Shown here: positions 11,878 to 20,545 of the stretch, in pieces
Numbering within the stretch: position 1 is the first letter of the stretch
Layout: each line of letters begins with the position of its first letter
NCBI GenBank assembly: GCA_938084685.1
Contig: CALKGE010000003.1
Span: 285,259-349,258, forward strand
Source: an uncultured Pirellulaceae bacterium
GTDB lineage: Bacteria > Planctomycetota > Planctomycetia > Pirellulales > Pirellulaceae
Reading direction: 5' to 3'
Length of the DNA stretch: 64,000 nucleotides
The notes under the pieces: model-generated
Database searches by the model: none
The model's input: only the letters and a program-made list of their open reading frames with translations
What the model was told of the DNA's origin: nothing
Translations under genes and position numbers: made by a program

Positions 11878-12786
11878 CTACCCCTGTTGCTCGTGCTGAT
11901 CCAGCTGATTGAGGTATTGTCGAACAAAAGCCTGCATTTCCGAGCCAAACTCAGGATCACTCAATGTGAATTCCAGGAAGGTCTTGAAGTAGCTTTCGAA
12001 ATTACCAATGTCATATCGTTTGACATCTGGTTGCAGCTTGACGCCGACCACCTTGGCCCCCTGACGAATCAACAGGTCAATGGCATCTGTCAGTTGCAGA
12101 TTGCCATGGCGATCTGCCTGAGTTTTCTGCAACGCATCGTAGATGGCCGGGTTGAAAACATAACGTGCTGCGATGGAAAGGTTGCCAGGCGCTTCGTTCA
12201 CGGAAGGTTTCTCCACAGCCCCGGTAATTCTCAGACAGCCGTTTTGCTGCTCGGCGGTGTCGACAATTCCGTATTGATCGACGTCCTCTGCAGCGACCGG
12301 CTCCAGAGCGATAACGGCATCGGCCTTCTCCTTTTCAAACGTATCGACCATTCGCGAGACGATATCACTGGAAGCGCGGCGACCGATAATGGAATCACCC
12401 AGCGCCACGACGGCTGGTTCTTTACCAACCAGTGGCTCGGCGCAGAGCACCGCATGTCCCAGACCTAATTGACGACGTTGCCGCGTGTAAAAGTACTCGA
12501 TGTTTTGCCGTTCGTAGGCCAATTCGACCAGACTGTTCTCTCGCCCCGTTTCTCGCAGGTATTGAATGAGATTTTCGTCGATGTCAAAGTGGGCTGCGAT
12601 CGAAGACTTGCCCTGGGAAGTGATGAATAGAATTCGTTGAATACCGTTGGATGCAAGTTCTTCAACGACATACTGCACAACAGGTTTGCGTCCCACCGCC
12701 AGCATCTCTTTAGGCTGGCTTTTGGTGAGTGGCAGGACGCTGGTTCCTAAACCGGCGACAGGAACGATGGCAATGTTGATTGACAT
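11878..12786 (-). CDS. GalU-like UTP-sugar-1-phosphate uridylyltransferase
   Basis: A 302-residue nucleotidyltransferase of the GalU type, which makes UDP-sugar from UTP and a sugar-1-phosphate. The N-terminal nucleotide-binding signature reads PVAGLGTSVLPLTKSQPKEML; family members have Arg after GLGT (GLGTR), here Ser17 is encoded by AGC. K/E residues of the KEM part are kept. Other GalU features are QYVVEELASNGI, GLGHAVLCAEPLVG, VALGDSII and VEKPSVNEAPGN. It ends directly against the glucuronokinase-like gene and starts 7 bases after the cytochrome gene, so all three form an operon. The Arg-to-Ser change could alter activity; otherwise the fold is intact and of normal length. Confidence 0.85.
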   Translation of the reverse strand: MSINIAIVPVAGLGTSVLPLTKSQPKEMLAVGRKPVVQYVVEELASNGIQRILFITSQGKSSIAAHFDIDENLIQYLRETGRENSLVELAYERQNIEYFYTRQRRQLGLGHAVLCAEPLVGKEPAVVALGDSIIGRRASSDIVSRMVDTFEKEKADAVIALEPVAAEDVDQYGIVDTAEQQNGCLRITGAVEKPSVNEAPGNLSIAARYVFNPAIYDALQKTQADRHGNLQLTDAIDLLIRQGAKVVGVKLQPDVKRYDIGNFESYFKTFLEFTLSDPEFGSEMQAFVRQYLNQLDQHEQQG

Positions 12787-12793
12787 GGAGAAA

Positions 12794-15310
12794 TTATCCT
12801 TCGTCCGGAGTGGAGGGAGCCTGAGTTTTTAATTGAGCCTTCAGCTCTTCTACGAGCCCCTGATGCTGTGGTTCGATTTTGACCAGTTTTTCCGCAATCT
12901 GAAGTGCTTCTTCGTATTGTTCCAGGGTTTGCAGCAGACGGCTCAGAGCGATCATGTAAATTGGCGTACGAGGTTCAAGTTCGTGCGTCTTTCGCAAAAC
13001 CTGGACCGCTTCGTCGTGCTGTCCATCGCGGTACAGAGCCAGTCCATAGCGATACTGAACTCCTGCATTATCCGGAGCATAGGAAGTATCACGTTTGAAA
13101 TGCACCAGTTCTTCTTTACGCAGCTGTTCAGCCTGAATGAGGTAATTTTCGATGGTTTGCTGCAGGTCCGGTGGGGCTTGTTGGGGATTCTGCTGATATT
13201 GTCGCGCCATGTTCTCGGCCAGACGAGTGTACAATTCAGCCAGATTTGCACGCGGGCCGGTGGCATGCGGTTCCACCTGCATTGCCAGCCGATAGGCACG
13301 TTCCGCCTTTTCCTGTTGCCCAAGGTTCTCGTAGATGCTGCCAAGCGTGAGATGCGTGGCGGCGCGGTCGTTGTTGACCAGCAAACCGAGCTCCAGCTCC
13401 TTTAAGGCGCCTTGGAAAGGCTGAACTGCTCCGGAAGGCCATACGTTGGCTGGTACTTCGGAGGAAACTTGAGCGGCCGCTGTGCGGACCGAGCGAACCG
13501 GGTCTTCCAGCAGTGGCATAACGCGGTTGCGCAGTGTCGTGTAAGGATTTTGACCACGATTCAGGTCTCGGTATCCCTGTAACGCCAACACAGCAGCGAC
13601 TCGCAACTGAGGTTCATTGGGGTTTCGTAGCGAAGCCAGAATCACTTCCAATGCATCAGGACTCCGGGATGGGTCCAGCCAGATCAGTGCCGAGGCCTTG
13701 GCGATGGCCGGAGCATCCGGGTCGTCAAATAAATCGAGAATATCATCTGTTGAATGCTCCGCCTGCGACCAGGCGGCGTGGAGCGTTTCTCCGAAGTGCG
13801 AGCCACGGTGTTTGGAGTCGGGGTACCATTGAAGCACGGCCCGGTTTGCCCACTGGTTCAGCGTTTCCAGTTCCTGGATCACATCCTTTTCACCAGCATA
13901 CGCCAGTCGTACCCAGTCGATGTACTGTTTGATGTGCAATTCCTCTTTTCTGCCCTCGGCCAGTTGGGCCGAAGGGATGATATCGTCTTCCAGATGACAC
14001 TTCACGCAGGCATTCGGAGTGCCAATTTTCAGGCTGAGGTCCGGTCGCGGAACGCGAAGGCTGTGATCTCGTCGCGGGTCGACCGCCATGTAGGTTGTTT
14101 CCGGCATATGGCATTCAACGCATGATGCCCCCGGACTTCCCTGTTTGTGGTGATGGTGTTCCGGAGTGTCATATTTTTTGGCGGGATGCTGATGGCAGGA
14201 GGTGCACAGTCGGTTGTCGTCAAACTTTACTTTGACGCTGTGAGGATCATGGCAGTCGGTACATTGAATCCCCTTGTGGTACATCTTGCTTTGAATAAAC
14301 GAACCGAAAACATAAACTTCATCCATGATCTGTCCGTCTTGATGATATGTTTCCGGACGGAGGGGTTCGCTGGCGAAGTGGTCATGGAAGTTGCTGCCGC
14401 CTGAGAAATTCGGGTGGACGATGCGTCGACGTGAATGACACGGAGCACAGGATTGGATCTGCCGTTCCACCGTTTCCGCATCTTTCCCTTTGAGGTCTGG
14501 CAATCCGTAGCCGTGCTTGCGATCCCAGAAAAACGATTTTGCCTCGGCCAATTCAACATGAATGCTGCCCGGTCCATGGCATGTCTCACAGCTTACATCG
14601 ATTTCACTAAAGGTGGTGTGGTACGAGTTGGTTTGAGGTTCGTAGTTCTTTTGCAGGTTTGTGCTGTGGCAGTCGGCACACATGTTGTTCCAACGCTGAG
14701 CAATTCCTGTCCAATGGAGATCGTCATCCGGGGCCAGTTTTTCATGTACGTCAGGTGGGTCAAGGTGGAACCACTTGTTGTTGCGAGTGTCCCAGGAGAC
14801 GCGTAAGACCTGCAGGCGTGCAACTTCGTCCTGACTCTGCCCCTCACGGCGATCGAATTCGACCAGATACTGTTGCAGCGGATCCACTCCAAAGACAAAT
14901 TTGATTTCAAAGTCATGTAGCTCACCATCTTCACCTTCGGTGTTGATCATGAATTTTCCGTCCCTGCGGAACATGGTAGAGGTTACACCGTGATGCTCCA
15001 GCGTGACATTGTTGAAGTCACCGGCGACGGAATCGTCTGTTGGAATCTGCATCGCCAGATCATGATGTGATCCCGTCCACTTCTCTGCTTCCTGCGTATG
15101 GCAATCGATGCACTTGTTCCTGCCTACGTAGACGGCTTTCACGCCGTCGGGCAAGGACGAGCTATACCAGTCGACTGTCAGCCATGCCGCGATGGCGACG
15201 AATCCCAGAGCAGCCATGAAGACCGGGCCTGACACGCGTTTTAATTGCTGCGCCCACACTCTTACGCCGGAAACTTGCGAAGAGTGATTGGCAGAGTCCT
15301 GCGTTGTCAT
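12794..15310 (-). CDS. Octaheme c-type cytochrome with HEAT and TPR repeats
   Basis: An 838-residue membrane-anchored multiheme cytochrome. One helix at about 29-48 (PVFMAALGFVAIAAWLTVDW) anchors it; eight CxxCH sites follow: CIDCH, CADCH, CETCH, CAPCH, CTDCH, CTSCH, CVECH and CVKCH, the first at C67. A HEAT-like region comes next (about 510-610, with PNEPQLRVAAVLALQGY and EDPVRSVRTAAAQVSSE), then TPRs to the end (LGSIYENLGQQEKAERAYRLA; YGLALYRDGQHDEAVQVLRK; LSRLLQTLEQYEEALQIAEKL). The hemes must be exported, so the TPR tail is periplasmic. ATG at 15310 has AGGA eight bases upstream. Similar cytochrome-TPR proteins are common in planctomycetes and acidobacteria; their electron donors are unknown. 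Confidence 0.9.
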   Translation of the reverse strand: MTTQDSANHSSQVSGVRVWAQQLKRVSGPVFMAALGFVAIAAWLTVDWYSSSLPDGVKAVYVGRNKCIDCHTQEAEKWTGSHHDLAMQIPTDDSVAGDFNNVTLEHHGVTSTMFRRDGKFMINTEGEDGELHDFEIKFVFGVDPLQQYLVEFDRREGQSQDEVARLQVLRVSWDTRNNKWFHLDPPDVHEKLAPDDDLHWTGIAQRWNNMCADCHSTNLQKNYEPQTNSYHTTFSEIDVSCETCHGPGSIHVELAEAKSFFWDRKHGYGLPDLKGKDAETVERQIQSCAPCHSRRRIVHPNFSGGSNFHDHFASEPLRPETYHQDGQIMDEVYVFGSFIQSKMYHKGIQCTDCHDPHSVKVKFDDNRLCTSCHQHPAKKYDTPEHHHHKQGSPGASCVECHMPETTYMAVDPRRDHSLRVPRPDLSLKIGTPNACVKCHLEDDIIPSAQLAEGRKEELHIKQYIDWVRLAYAGEKDVIQELETLNQWANRAVLQWYPDSKHRGSHFGETLHAAWSQAEHSTDDILDLFDDPDAPAIAKASALIWLDPSRSPDALEVILASLRNPNEPQLRVAAVLALQGYRDLNRGQNPYTTLRNRVMPLLEDPVRSVRTAAAQVSSEVPANVWPSGAVQPFQGALKELELGLLVNNDRAATHLTLGSIYENLGQQEKAERAYRLAMQVEPHATGPRANLAELYTRLAENMARQYQQNPQQAPPDLQQTIENYLIQAEQLRKEELVHFKRDTSYAPDNAGVQYRYGLALYRDGQHDEAVQVLRKTHELEPRTPIYMIALSRLLQTLEQYEEALQIAEKLVKIEPQHQGLVEELKAQLKTQAPSTPDEG

Positions 15311-15511
15311 GATAAAATCCTGAAAATAGCCTGCTGGTAAACAGCGTCGGCATCACTGCTGGGAGTTAACTATCCTTCTGATTATCAACTCGGTTTTTGG
15401 GATGGACAAGGAGACTCTCCAGCCCGGGTTGAACTAATCACCGAAGCCATATTTCAGGTGGCGATTGTGACGGTTATTCCGGGAAAAGGGTGCAAATAAC
15501 GAACTGACACG

Positions 15512-17197
15512 ATGAGAGAATCTACGATGGAAAAGAACCGGAACGCACTGAATCGTCGGCAATTGATGGGGTGGTTGAGTGCCACCGGTATTGGGACAGC
15601 TGCTTTTCATCGAGCACTGACGGTCCAGGCGAGTTCGGCTCCGGAAGTGACGGTTGAAATGGTGAAACAGGCCGAATGGGTTTCTGGAATCGAGCTGAGC
15701 GAAGACCAGCGAGCTCAGACGGCCGCCGGGCTCACGCGAACCTTGAACGATCTCAACGCTCTACGCTCGTATGATGTTGGTTATGACACATGGCCGGCAC
15801 TGAAGTTATATCTCCAGCCGGGACAGGCTCCCAGAAAGACTAAGCCTGAAAGCCAGAGTACTTACCGTCCTGCAGAGGCTGTCAATAGTGATGAAGACCT
15901 GGCCTTTCTTTCTCTCAGGCAGCAGCATGATCTCATTCGCCGTCGTGAAGTAAGTGTGACGAAGCTGACGGAAGTCTATCTCGGGCGACTGAAGAAATAT
16001 GATCCTCAGTTGAAATTCGTGGTGAATCTGACCGAACGCCTGGCGATGGAAAAGGCGCAGCAACTGGACGATCCACGAAGCCACCGGTTGCGAGCGTTCA
16101 GTCCGCTGACCGGCATTCCTTACGGTGCCAAAGACCTGATGGCTTATCCAGGGTACCCCACGACATGGGGAGCTCCGCAGTTCAAAGATCGGGTCATCGA
16201 CCACAAAGCGTATGTGCTTGAAAAACTGGATGCTTATGATGCAGTGCTGGTGGCAAAACTGTCGCTCGGTGCTCTTGCCATGGGCGATAAGTGGTACGGT
16301 GGTCCAACGCGGAATCCGTGGAATCCTGAGCAGGGGTCGAGTGGGTCGAGTGCCGGGTCGGCCAGCGCTACGGCGGCAGGCTGCGTTGGTTTTTCTATAG
16401 GCAGTGAAACCTTGGGAAGTATCATCTCGCCATCGATTCGTTGTGGGGTGACTGGATTGCGCCCGACCTTTGGGCGGGTTTCCCGGGATGGTTGTATGGC
16501 GCTCAGCTGGAGTATGGATAAACTGGGACCCATTTGTCGAAGTGCTGATGACTGTGGATTTGTGTTCGACGCAATTCAGGGCAGGGGAGGCAGTGATCCG
16601 TCTGTCGTAGATCAACCTTTTCGGTGGCCTGAGGTGGTCGATTTCAAGAAACTGAAAGTGGGGTACATCGAAGGGGACACGGATGTTAAAGAGCGGGAGG
16701 AATTACAGATCCTGAAAGAACGGGGAGTGAAGCTGGTACCCATGGAACTGCCCCAGGATATTCCGACCTGGCCTCTGGCCACGATTCTGTTTGCCGAGGC
16801 TGCATCGCAGTTTGATCCGTTGACCAGAGAAGGGATCGAAGAAGGCCTGAATTCGTGGCCTGCAATTTTCCGGCGAGCCGAGTATGTTCCGGCGGTGGAA
16901 TATATTCGGGCATTGCGGATTCGCCGTCGTTTACAGGAAAAGATGCAGGAAGTGATGCGGCAGGTTGATTTCTTTGTTTCTTCCGGAGGAGATGAATTGT
17001 TGATAACTAATATGACAGGTCACCCCTCCGTTGCGATGCCCAGTGGGTTTACCGAGAATGAAGAGGGCCACGAACCTCAAAGCATTCAGTTTGTGGGACG
17101 ACTTTTTGATGAAGTCACGATCCTGAATGCAGCTAGAGCATTTCAGCAGGAAACCGATTATCATCTACGGCGGCCACCTCTGGTAAGCGAGACGTAG
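15512..17197 (+). CDS. Amidase-signature family hydrolase, exported
   Basis: A 561-residue amidase. The Ser-Ser-Lys triad region is visible: K207 in GAKDLMAYPG, the glycine/serine-rich signature GSSGSSAGSASATAAG and the downstream SETLGSIISPSIRCG. The N-terminus NRRQLMGWLSATGIGTAAF looks like a Tat-type signal, so the enzyme probably works outside the cytoplasm. ATG at 15512 and ATG at 15527 (MEKNRN) are both possible; neither has a strong ribosome binding site. It is followed after 53 bases by a nitrilase-family amidohydrolase, suggesting linked breakdown of an amide. The substrate is unknown; a GatA role is unlikely because of the signal and the lack of gatB/gatC nearby. Confidence 0.88.
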   Translation: MRESTMEKNRNALNRRQLMGWLSATGIGTAAFHRALTVQASSAPEVTVEMVKQAEWVSGIELSEDQRAQTAAGLTRTLNDLNALRSYDVGYDTWPALKLYLQPGQAPRKTKPESQSTYRPAEAVNSDEDLAFLSLRQQHDLIRRREVSVTKLTEVYLGRLKKYDPQLKFVVNLTERLAMEKAQQLDDPRSHRLRAFSPLTGIPYGAKDLMAYPGYPTTWGAPQFKDRVIDHKAYVLEKLDAYDAVLVAKLSLGALAMGDKWYGGPTRNPWNPEQGSSGSSAGSASATAAGCVGFSIGSETLGSIISPSIRCGVTGLRPTFGRVSRDGCMALSWSMDKLGPICRSADDCGFVFDAIQGRGGSDPSVVDQPFRWPEVVDFKKLKVGYIEGDTDVKEREELQILKERGVKLVPMELPQDIPTWPLATILFAEAASQFDPLTREGIEEGLNSWPAIFRRAEYVPAVEYIRALRIRRRLQEKMQEVMRQVDFFVSSGGDELLITNMTGHPSVAMPSGFTENEEGHEPQSIQFVGRLFDEVTILNAARAFQQETDYHLRRPPLVSET

Positions 17198-17250
17198 CTT
17201 GCCAGCAGTCATACAGAAACCAAAACAAAGCGGCGTAAGGAAAGCAACCG

Positions 17251-18105
17251 ATGAGTGACCCAACCAGTATGAAGATCGCCGGTGTCCAGATGGACATCAA
17301 AATCATGGACCCTGATTTGAATCTCGCCAACATGGAAAAGGCTATCCGCGAGACGACAGCCCATGGTGCCGAGTTAACTGTATTTCCGGAGTGTGCAGTG
17401 ACAGGCTACTGTTTCAGCAGTCTTGAAGAAGCGATGCCGTGGGCAGAGTCGATCCCGGGGGCGAGTAGCGAGTTCTTTAAGCGAATTTGTGCGGAAACGA
17501 ACAGTTACGTCGTCTATGGGACGCTGGAAAAAGATGGTGACCAGTTGTTCAATGCGTGTGTGCTGGTCGGTCCAGATGGCCTGATTGGCAGCTATCGTAA
17601 AATCCACCTCCCTTTCCTGGGAATCGATCGGTTCACGACGCCTGGCGACAGACCTTTTGAGGTTTATGATATCGGCAAAATTAAAATCGGCATGAATATC
17701 TGTTACGACGGAAGTTTTCCTGAGTCCTCCCGAATTATGGCGCTGGATGGAGCGGATCTGGTTGTGCTGCCTACCAACTGGCCTCCCGGAGCCGAGACGT
17801 TTCCCAAATACATCGTTAACACTCGTGCCGTTGAAAATAAAATCTTCTATGCTGCAGTGAACCGAGTGGGGATGGAACGAGGATTTCAGTTTATTGGTGG
17901 AAGCAAGATTATCTCACCCAACGGCGACGATCAGCACTTTGCCGACCATAAGGATTACGAAATCCTGTATGGAACGGTTGTTCCGGAAGAGACTCGGAAT
18001 AAACATATCGTTCGCGTACCGGATGAACACGAAATTCACCGGTTTGATGATCGCCATCCGGAATGGTACAGTCGCATCACCGACCGGCGGGATATTGAAC
18101 AGTAG
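17251..18105 (+). CDS. Carbon-nitrogen hydrolase (nitrilase superfamily)
   Basis: A 284-residue cytoplasmic amidohydrolase with the full Glu-Lys-Cys triad: E47 in TVFPECAVTGY, K117 in GSYRKIHLP and C151 in MNICYDGSFPE. Length and motifs fit omega-amidase/carbamoylputrescine-amidase-like members, which hydrolyse terminal amides or carbamoyl groups. ATG at 17251 is preceded by AAGGA at suitable spacing. It follows the exported amidase on the same strand and is convergent with an enolase-superfamily gene. No sequence feature fixes the substrate. Confidence 0.9.
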   Translation: MSDPTSMKIAGVQMDIKIMDPDLNLANMEKAIRETTAHGAELTVFPECAVTGYCFSSLEEAMPWAESIPGASSEFFKRICAETNSYVVYGTLEKDGDQLFNACVLVGPDGLIGSYRKIHLPFLGIDRFTTPGDRPFEVYDIGKIKIGMNICYDGSFPESSRIMALDGADLVVLPTNWPPGAETFPKYIVNTRAVENKIFYAAVNRVGMERGFQFIGGSKIISPNGDDQHFADHKDYEILYGTVVPEETRNKHIVRVPDEHEIHRFDDRHPEWYSRITDRRDIEQ

Positions 18106-18133
18106 GGATGCTGGTTGAAACGCAGGAATTTCG

Positions 18134-19510
18134 CTACGGCTCAATAACAATGGGGCCTTCTTTGCGACTACGGTCGTAAAGTTCTTTCCAACGTGCGCTA
18201 CCGTCGTTGGGTAGCAGCTTGCTGTCCACACCCTTCTCGAAATAGGGCATGTTGCCTGGAGACCGAGCGGGGTTGAGCATGAAGTTAACCGTTCCGTTAT
18301 TGGCGGTGTACATGCGGCGACCATCTGTATAGGTCGTTTCAATCATCCGCGGAGGATCAGGGCGTTGAGCCGGCTTGTCGACGGCATATCGGTTAACAAC
18401 GCTCCAGTCCAACTCAACTCCCAGGCCAGGTTTGTCCGGAATTGCCGCAAACCCCTCACGTACTCGGATTGGTTCTTTGAGCATGTCATGGACGTAGAGC
18501 TGGTGGCAGTTCACCGCTGGCCAGGTTGCTGCAGAACAGACTGCTCCAAAATGCAGACTGAAAGCGGCGGTCAGACCCGCTCCGACCAGCTGCAGCCAGA
18601 AACGCATATCCATGGTTTCGGCAACATGAGCCTGACGCATCAAACGGGTCGCTCCACCACCAATCACAAAGCCGTCACACACATCATATTTCACGACGTC
18701 CCTGGGAGCTGGTGTGCCATAGTGCAGTGAAACACCTGCGCGCACTGCTTTCGTGATGGCTGCATTTCCGTGAATATCCGCTTGAGGGATGGGGGATTCA
18801 TAGATGTCAATCTGAGGGAACTGATCCATCCATTGGAGGATGGGAATTCCCTGTTCCGCGGTGAGCAGAGTTTCATTGAAATCCATGTCGATTTTGAAAT
18901 CTTCTGGCATTGCCCTGGCACATGTTTCTGTCTGATCCCAAAGATCAAACCAGGGACGGCCTTTGGTTTTGTAGGCTTTATAACCAAGGCGGAGTGCTTC
19001 CTGGCATTCGCTCAACATGTCTTTGGTTGGCATGTCAATGTTCCACCAGCTTAGCGGAGTGGTATCGTAGACCTGATCGCCCAGCAGCCTGTAGGCAGGC
19101 ACATCGCCCGCTTTGCCCACAGCATCAAATAATGCCATCTGCAATCCCGCTCCCAGATCGTCGTTCCACATCAAATCAGCTGCATTGCTCCCGATTGCAC
19201 TTTGGACGGCTTCGTCCGAGGTAACACCCCAGCTGTAGTACAGCAGGCCTTCCCCGATGCCGACGGCACCGCCGGATAATTCCACCGTAACGATTTCACA
19301 GTAACGCCAGTGGGGAATTTCACGATCCATCGCACGTTGCGGAGCAGGACGGAAGGGAAGCTTGACCGTGCGCCGCCGAATGTCGACGATCTTCAATTCA
19401 CTGGGGCGTTTCCCCAAGCGGCTGGCATACGTGTACTGGTTATAGACTTCCGGAAGCGCGGTGGCCGCTAAAGCTGCAAATCCGGTTTGCATGAATTTTC
19501 GACGTTGCAT
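18134..19510 (-). CDS. Enolase-superfamily (mandelate racemase-like) protein with Tat-like signal
   Basis: A 458-residue member of the mandelate racemase/muconate lactonizing group. It opens with MQRRKFMQTGFAALAATALP, a Tat-like leader common in planctomycete members. The capping domain is followed by a barrel with the KxK-like YKAYKTKGRPWFD, the first metal ligands in FKIDMDFNE and the second in IYESPIPQ. At the third expected metal position the sequence reads GVSLHYGTP rather than an acidic residue, so metal binding may be altered. The gene is followed upstream on the same strand by FAH and Gfo/Idh/MocA genes, which points to acid-sugar dehydration or racemisation. The specific substrate cannot be stated. 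Confidence 0.82.
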   Translation of the reverse strand: MQRRKFMQTGFAALAATALPEVYNQYTYASRLGKRPSELKIVDIRRRTVKLPFRPAPQRAMDREIPHWRYCEIVTVELSGGAVGIGEGLLYYSWGVTSDEAVQSAIGSNAADLMWNDDLGAGLQMALFDAVGKAGDVPAYRLLGDQVYDTTPLSWWNIDMPTKDMLSECQEALRLGYKAYKTKGRPWFDLWDQTETCARAMPEDFKIDMDFNETLLTAEQGIPILQWMDQFPQIDIYESPIPQADIHGNAAITKAVRAGVSLHYGTPAPRDVVKYDVCDGFVIGGGATRLMRQAHVAETMDMRFWLQLVGAGLTAAFSLHFGAVCSAATWPAVNCHQLYVHDMLKEPIRVREGFAAIPDKPGLGVELDWSVVNRYAVDKPAQRPDPPRMIETTYTDGRRMYTANNGTVNFMLNPARSPGNMPYFEKGVDSKLLPNDGSARWKELYDRSRKEGPIVIEP

Positions 19511-19566
19511 GGTGATGTCTCTTTGTTGAACAGGAGAATATGAAAAAAATTGTCAGCACAGATTGA

Positions 19567-20523
19567 TTATGATTCGTTCACGACAGGTGATGTTAATGTT
19601 CCGATTTGACTGATCGAAGCATGCAACGTGTCGCCTTCCTGGATAAACGTGCCAGTCGTCTTGCCAACTCCGTCCGGCGTACCTGTAGAGATAATATCTC
19701 CAGGTTCCAGGGTGACAGATTGAGAGATAAACTCAATCACGGCGGCCACTGGGAAAACCTGCAGAGCCGTGGTGCTGTCCTGACGGAGTTCTTCGTTAAG
19801 GGAGAGTTTGAGTTCCAGTGCCTGAGGATCGGGGACAGTGACAGGAGTGGCGATGCAGGGACCGCAGGGACAGAAGCTATCATGCCATTTGCCGTGCATC
19901 CAGTCAAAAAAAGCGTCCCGACTACGTTCTTTACGCTGAGGGAATGGATGATAGGCCCGGTCGGAAATGTCGTTAATTACCGTGTAGCCCGCGACGTAAT
20001 CCAGGGCGTCAGCCTCCTGGATATGCTTCCCTCTTTTACCGATTACGACTGCCAGTTCGAGTTCCCAGTCAATTTCGTCAGGGTTCACTTTGGGAATCTG
20101 GATAGGCTGTCCGGGATGGGTGAGCGTGGTTGTCGGAGGCTTCATGAAGACGTAAGGGAATGTTTCGGCTCGTTCAATTCCCTGCTCACCTCCTTCCTGT
20201 ACATGTGCCGAATAATTACCGGCGAGCAGGAAAAGCTTATTAGGTCGGGCGATGGGCACAAGCAGCTGAACGTCATCGCAGCAAGTCTTCAGGTCATCGG
20301 AAATCTGCTGGTCCGTCAGCCACGACGCTACCTGCTCCGCGTCGTCAGCCAGCCTTCCTTCCGGTGGTAGTAGTTCCAGAATGCAGGATGCAGAGGACAG
20401 ATCGATGCTTGTGCCGTTTGCTTTGTTAAATGCGCTGGCACCAGCGCTGACTTCGACCAGGTAGGAATCAGAATAAAATCCCAGTTTGACTTCTTCGTTC
20501 TGTTCGTATCGGCTAATTCTCAC
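19567..20523 (-). CDS. Fumarylacetoacetate hydrolase (FAH)-family protein
   Basis: A 318-residue FAH-family enzyme, a family that cleaves or hydrates 2-keto acids such as fumarylpyruvate or 2-keto-3-deoxy sugar acids. The metal ligands are seen as E154 and E156 in IDWELELAVVIG and D185 in YTVINDISDR; the substrate region includes FMKPPTT at about 126-132 and the C-terminal GDIISTGTPDGVGKTTG is the canonical family end. It sits between an enolase-superfamily dehydratase/epimerase and a Gfo/Idh/MocA oxidoreductase on one strand, a grouping typical of non-phosphorylative sugar-acid pathways. Confidence 0.9.
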   Translation of the reverse strand: MRISRYEQNEEVKLGFYSDSYLVEVSAGASAFNKANGTSIDLSSASCILELLPPEGRLADDAEQVASWLTDQQISDDLKTCCDDVQLLVPIARPNKLFLLAGNYSAHVQEGGEQGIERAETFPYVFMKPPTTTLTHPGQPIQIPKVNPDEIDWELELAVVIGKRGKHIQEADALDYVAGYTVINDISDRAYHPFPQRKERSRDAFFDWMHGKWHDSFCPCGPCIATPVTVPDPQALELKLSLNEELRQDSTTALQVFPVAAVIEFISQSVTLEPGDIISTGTPDGVGKTTGTFIQEGDTLHASISQIGTLTSPVVNES

Positions 20524-20545
20524 TCTTTATACTCCTGAGTACCTT

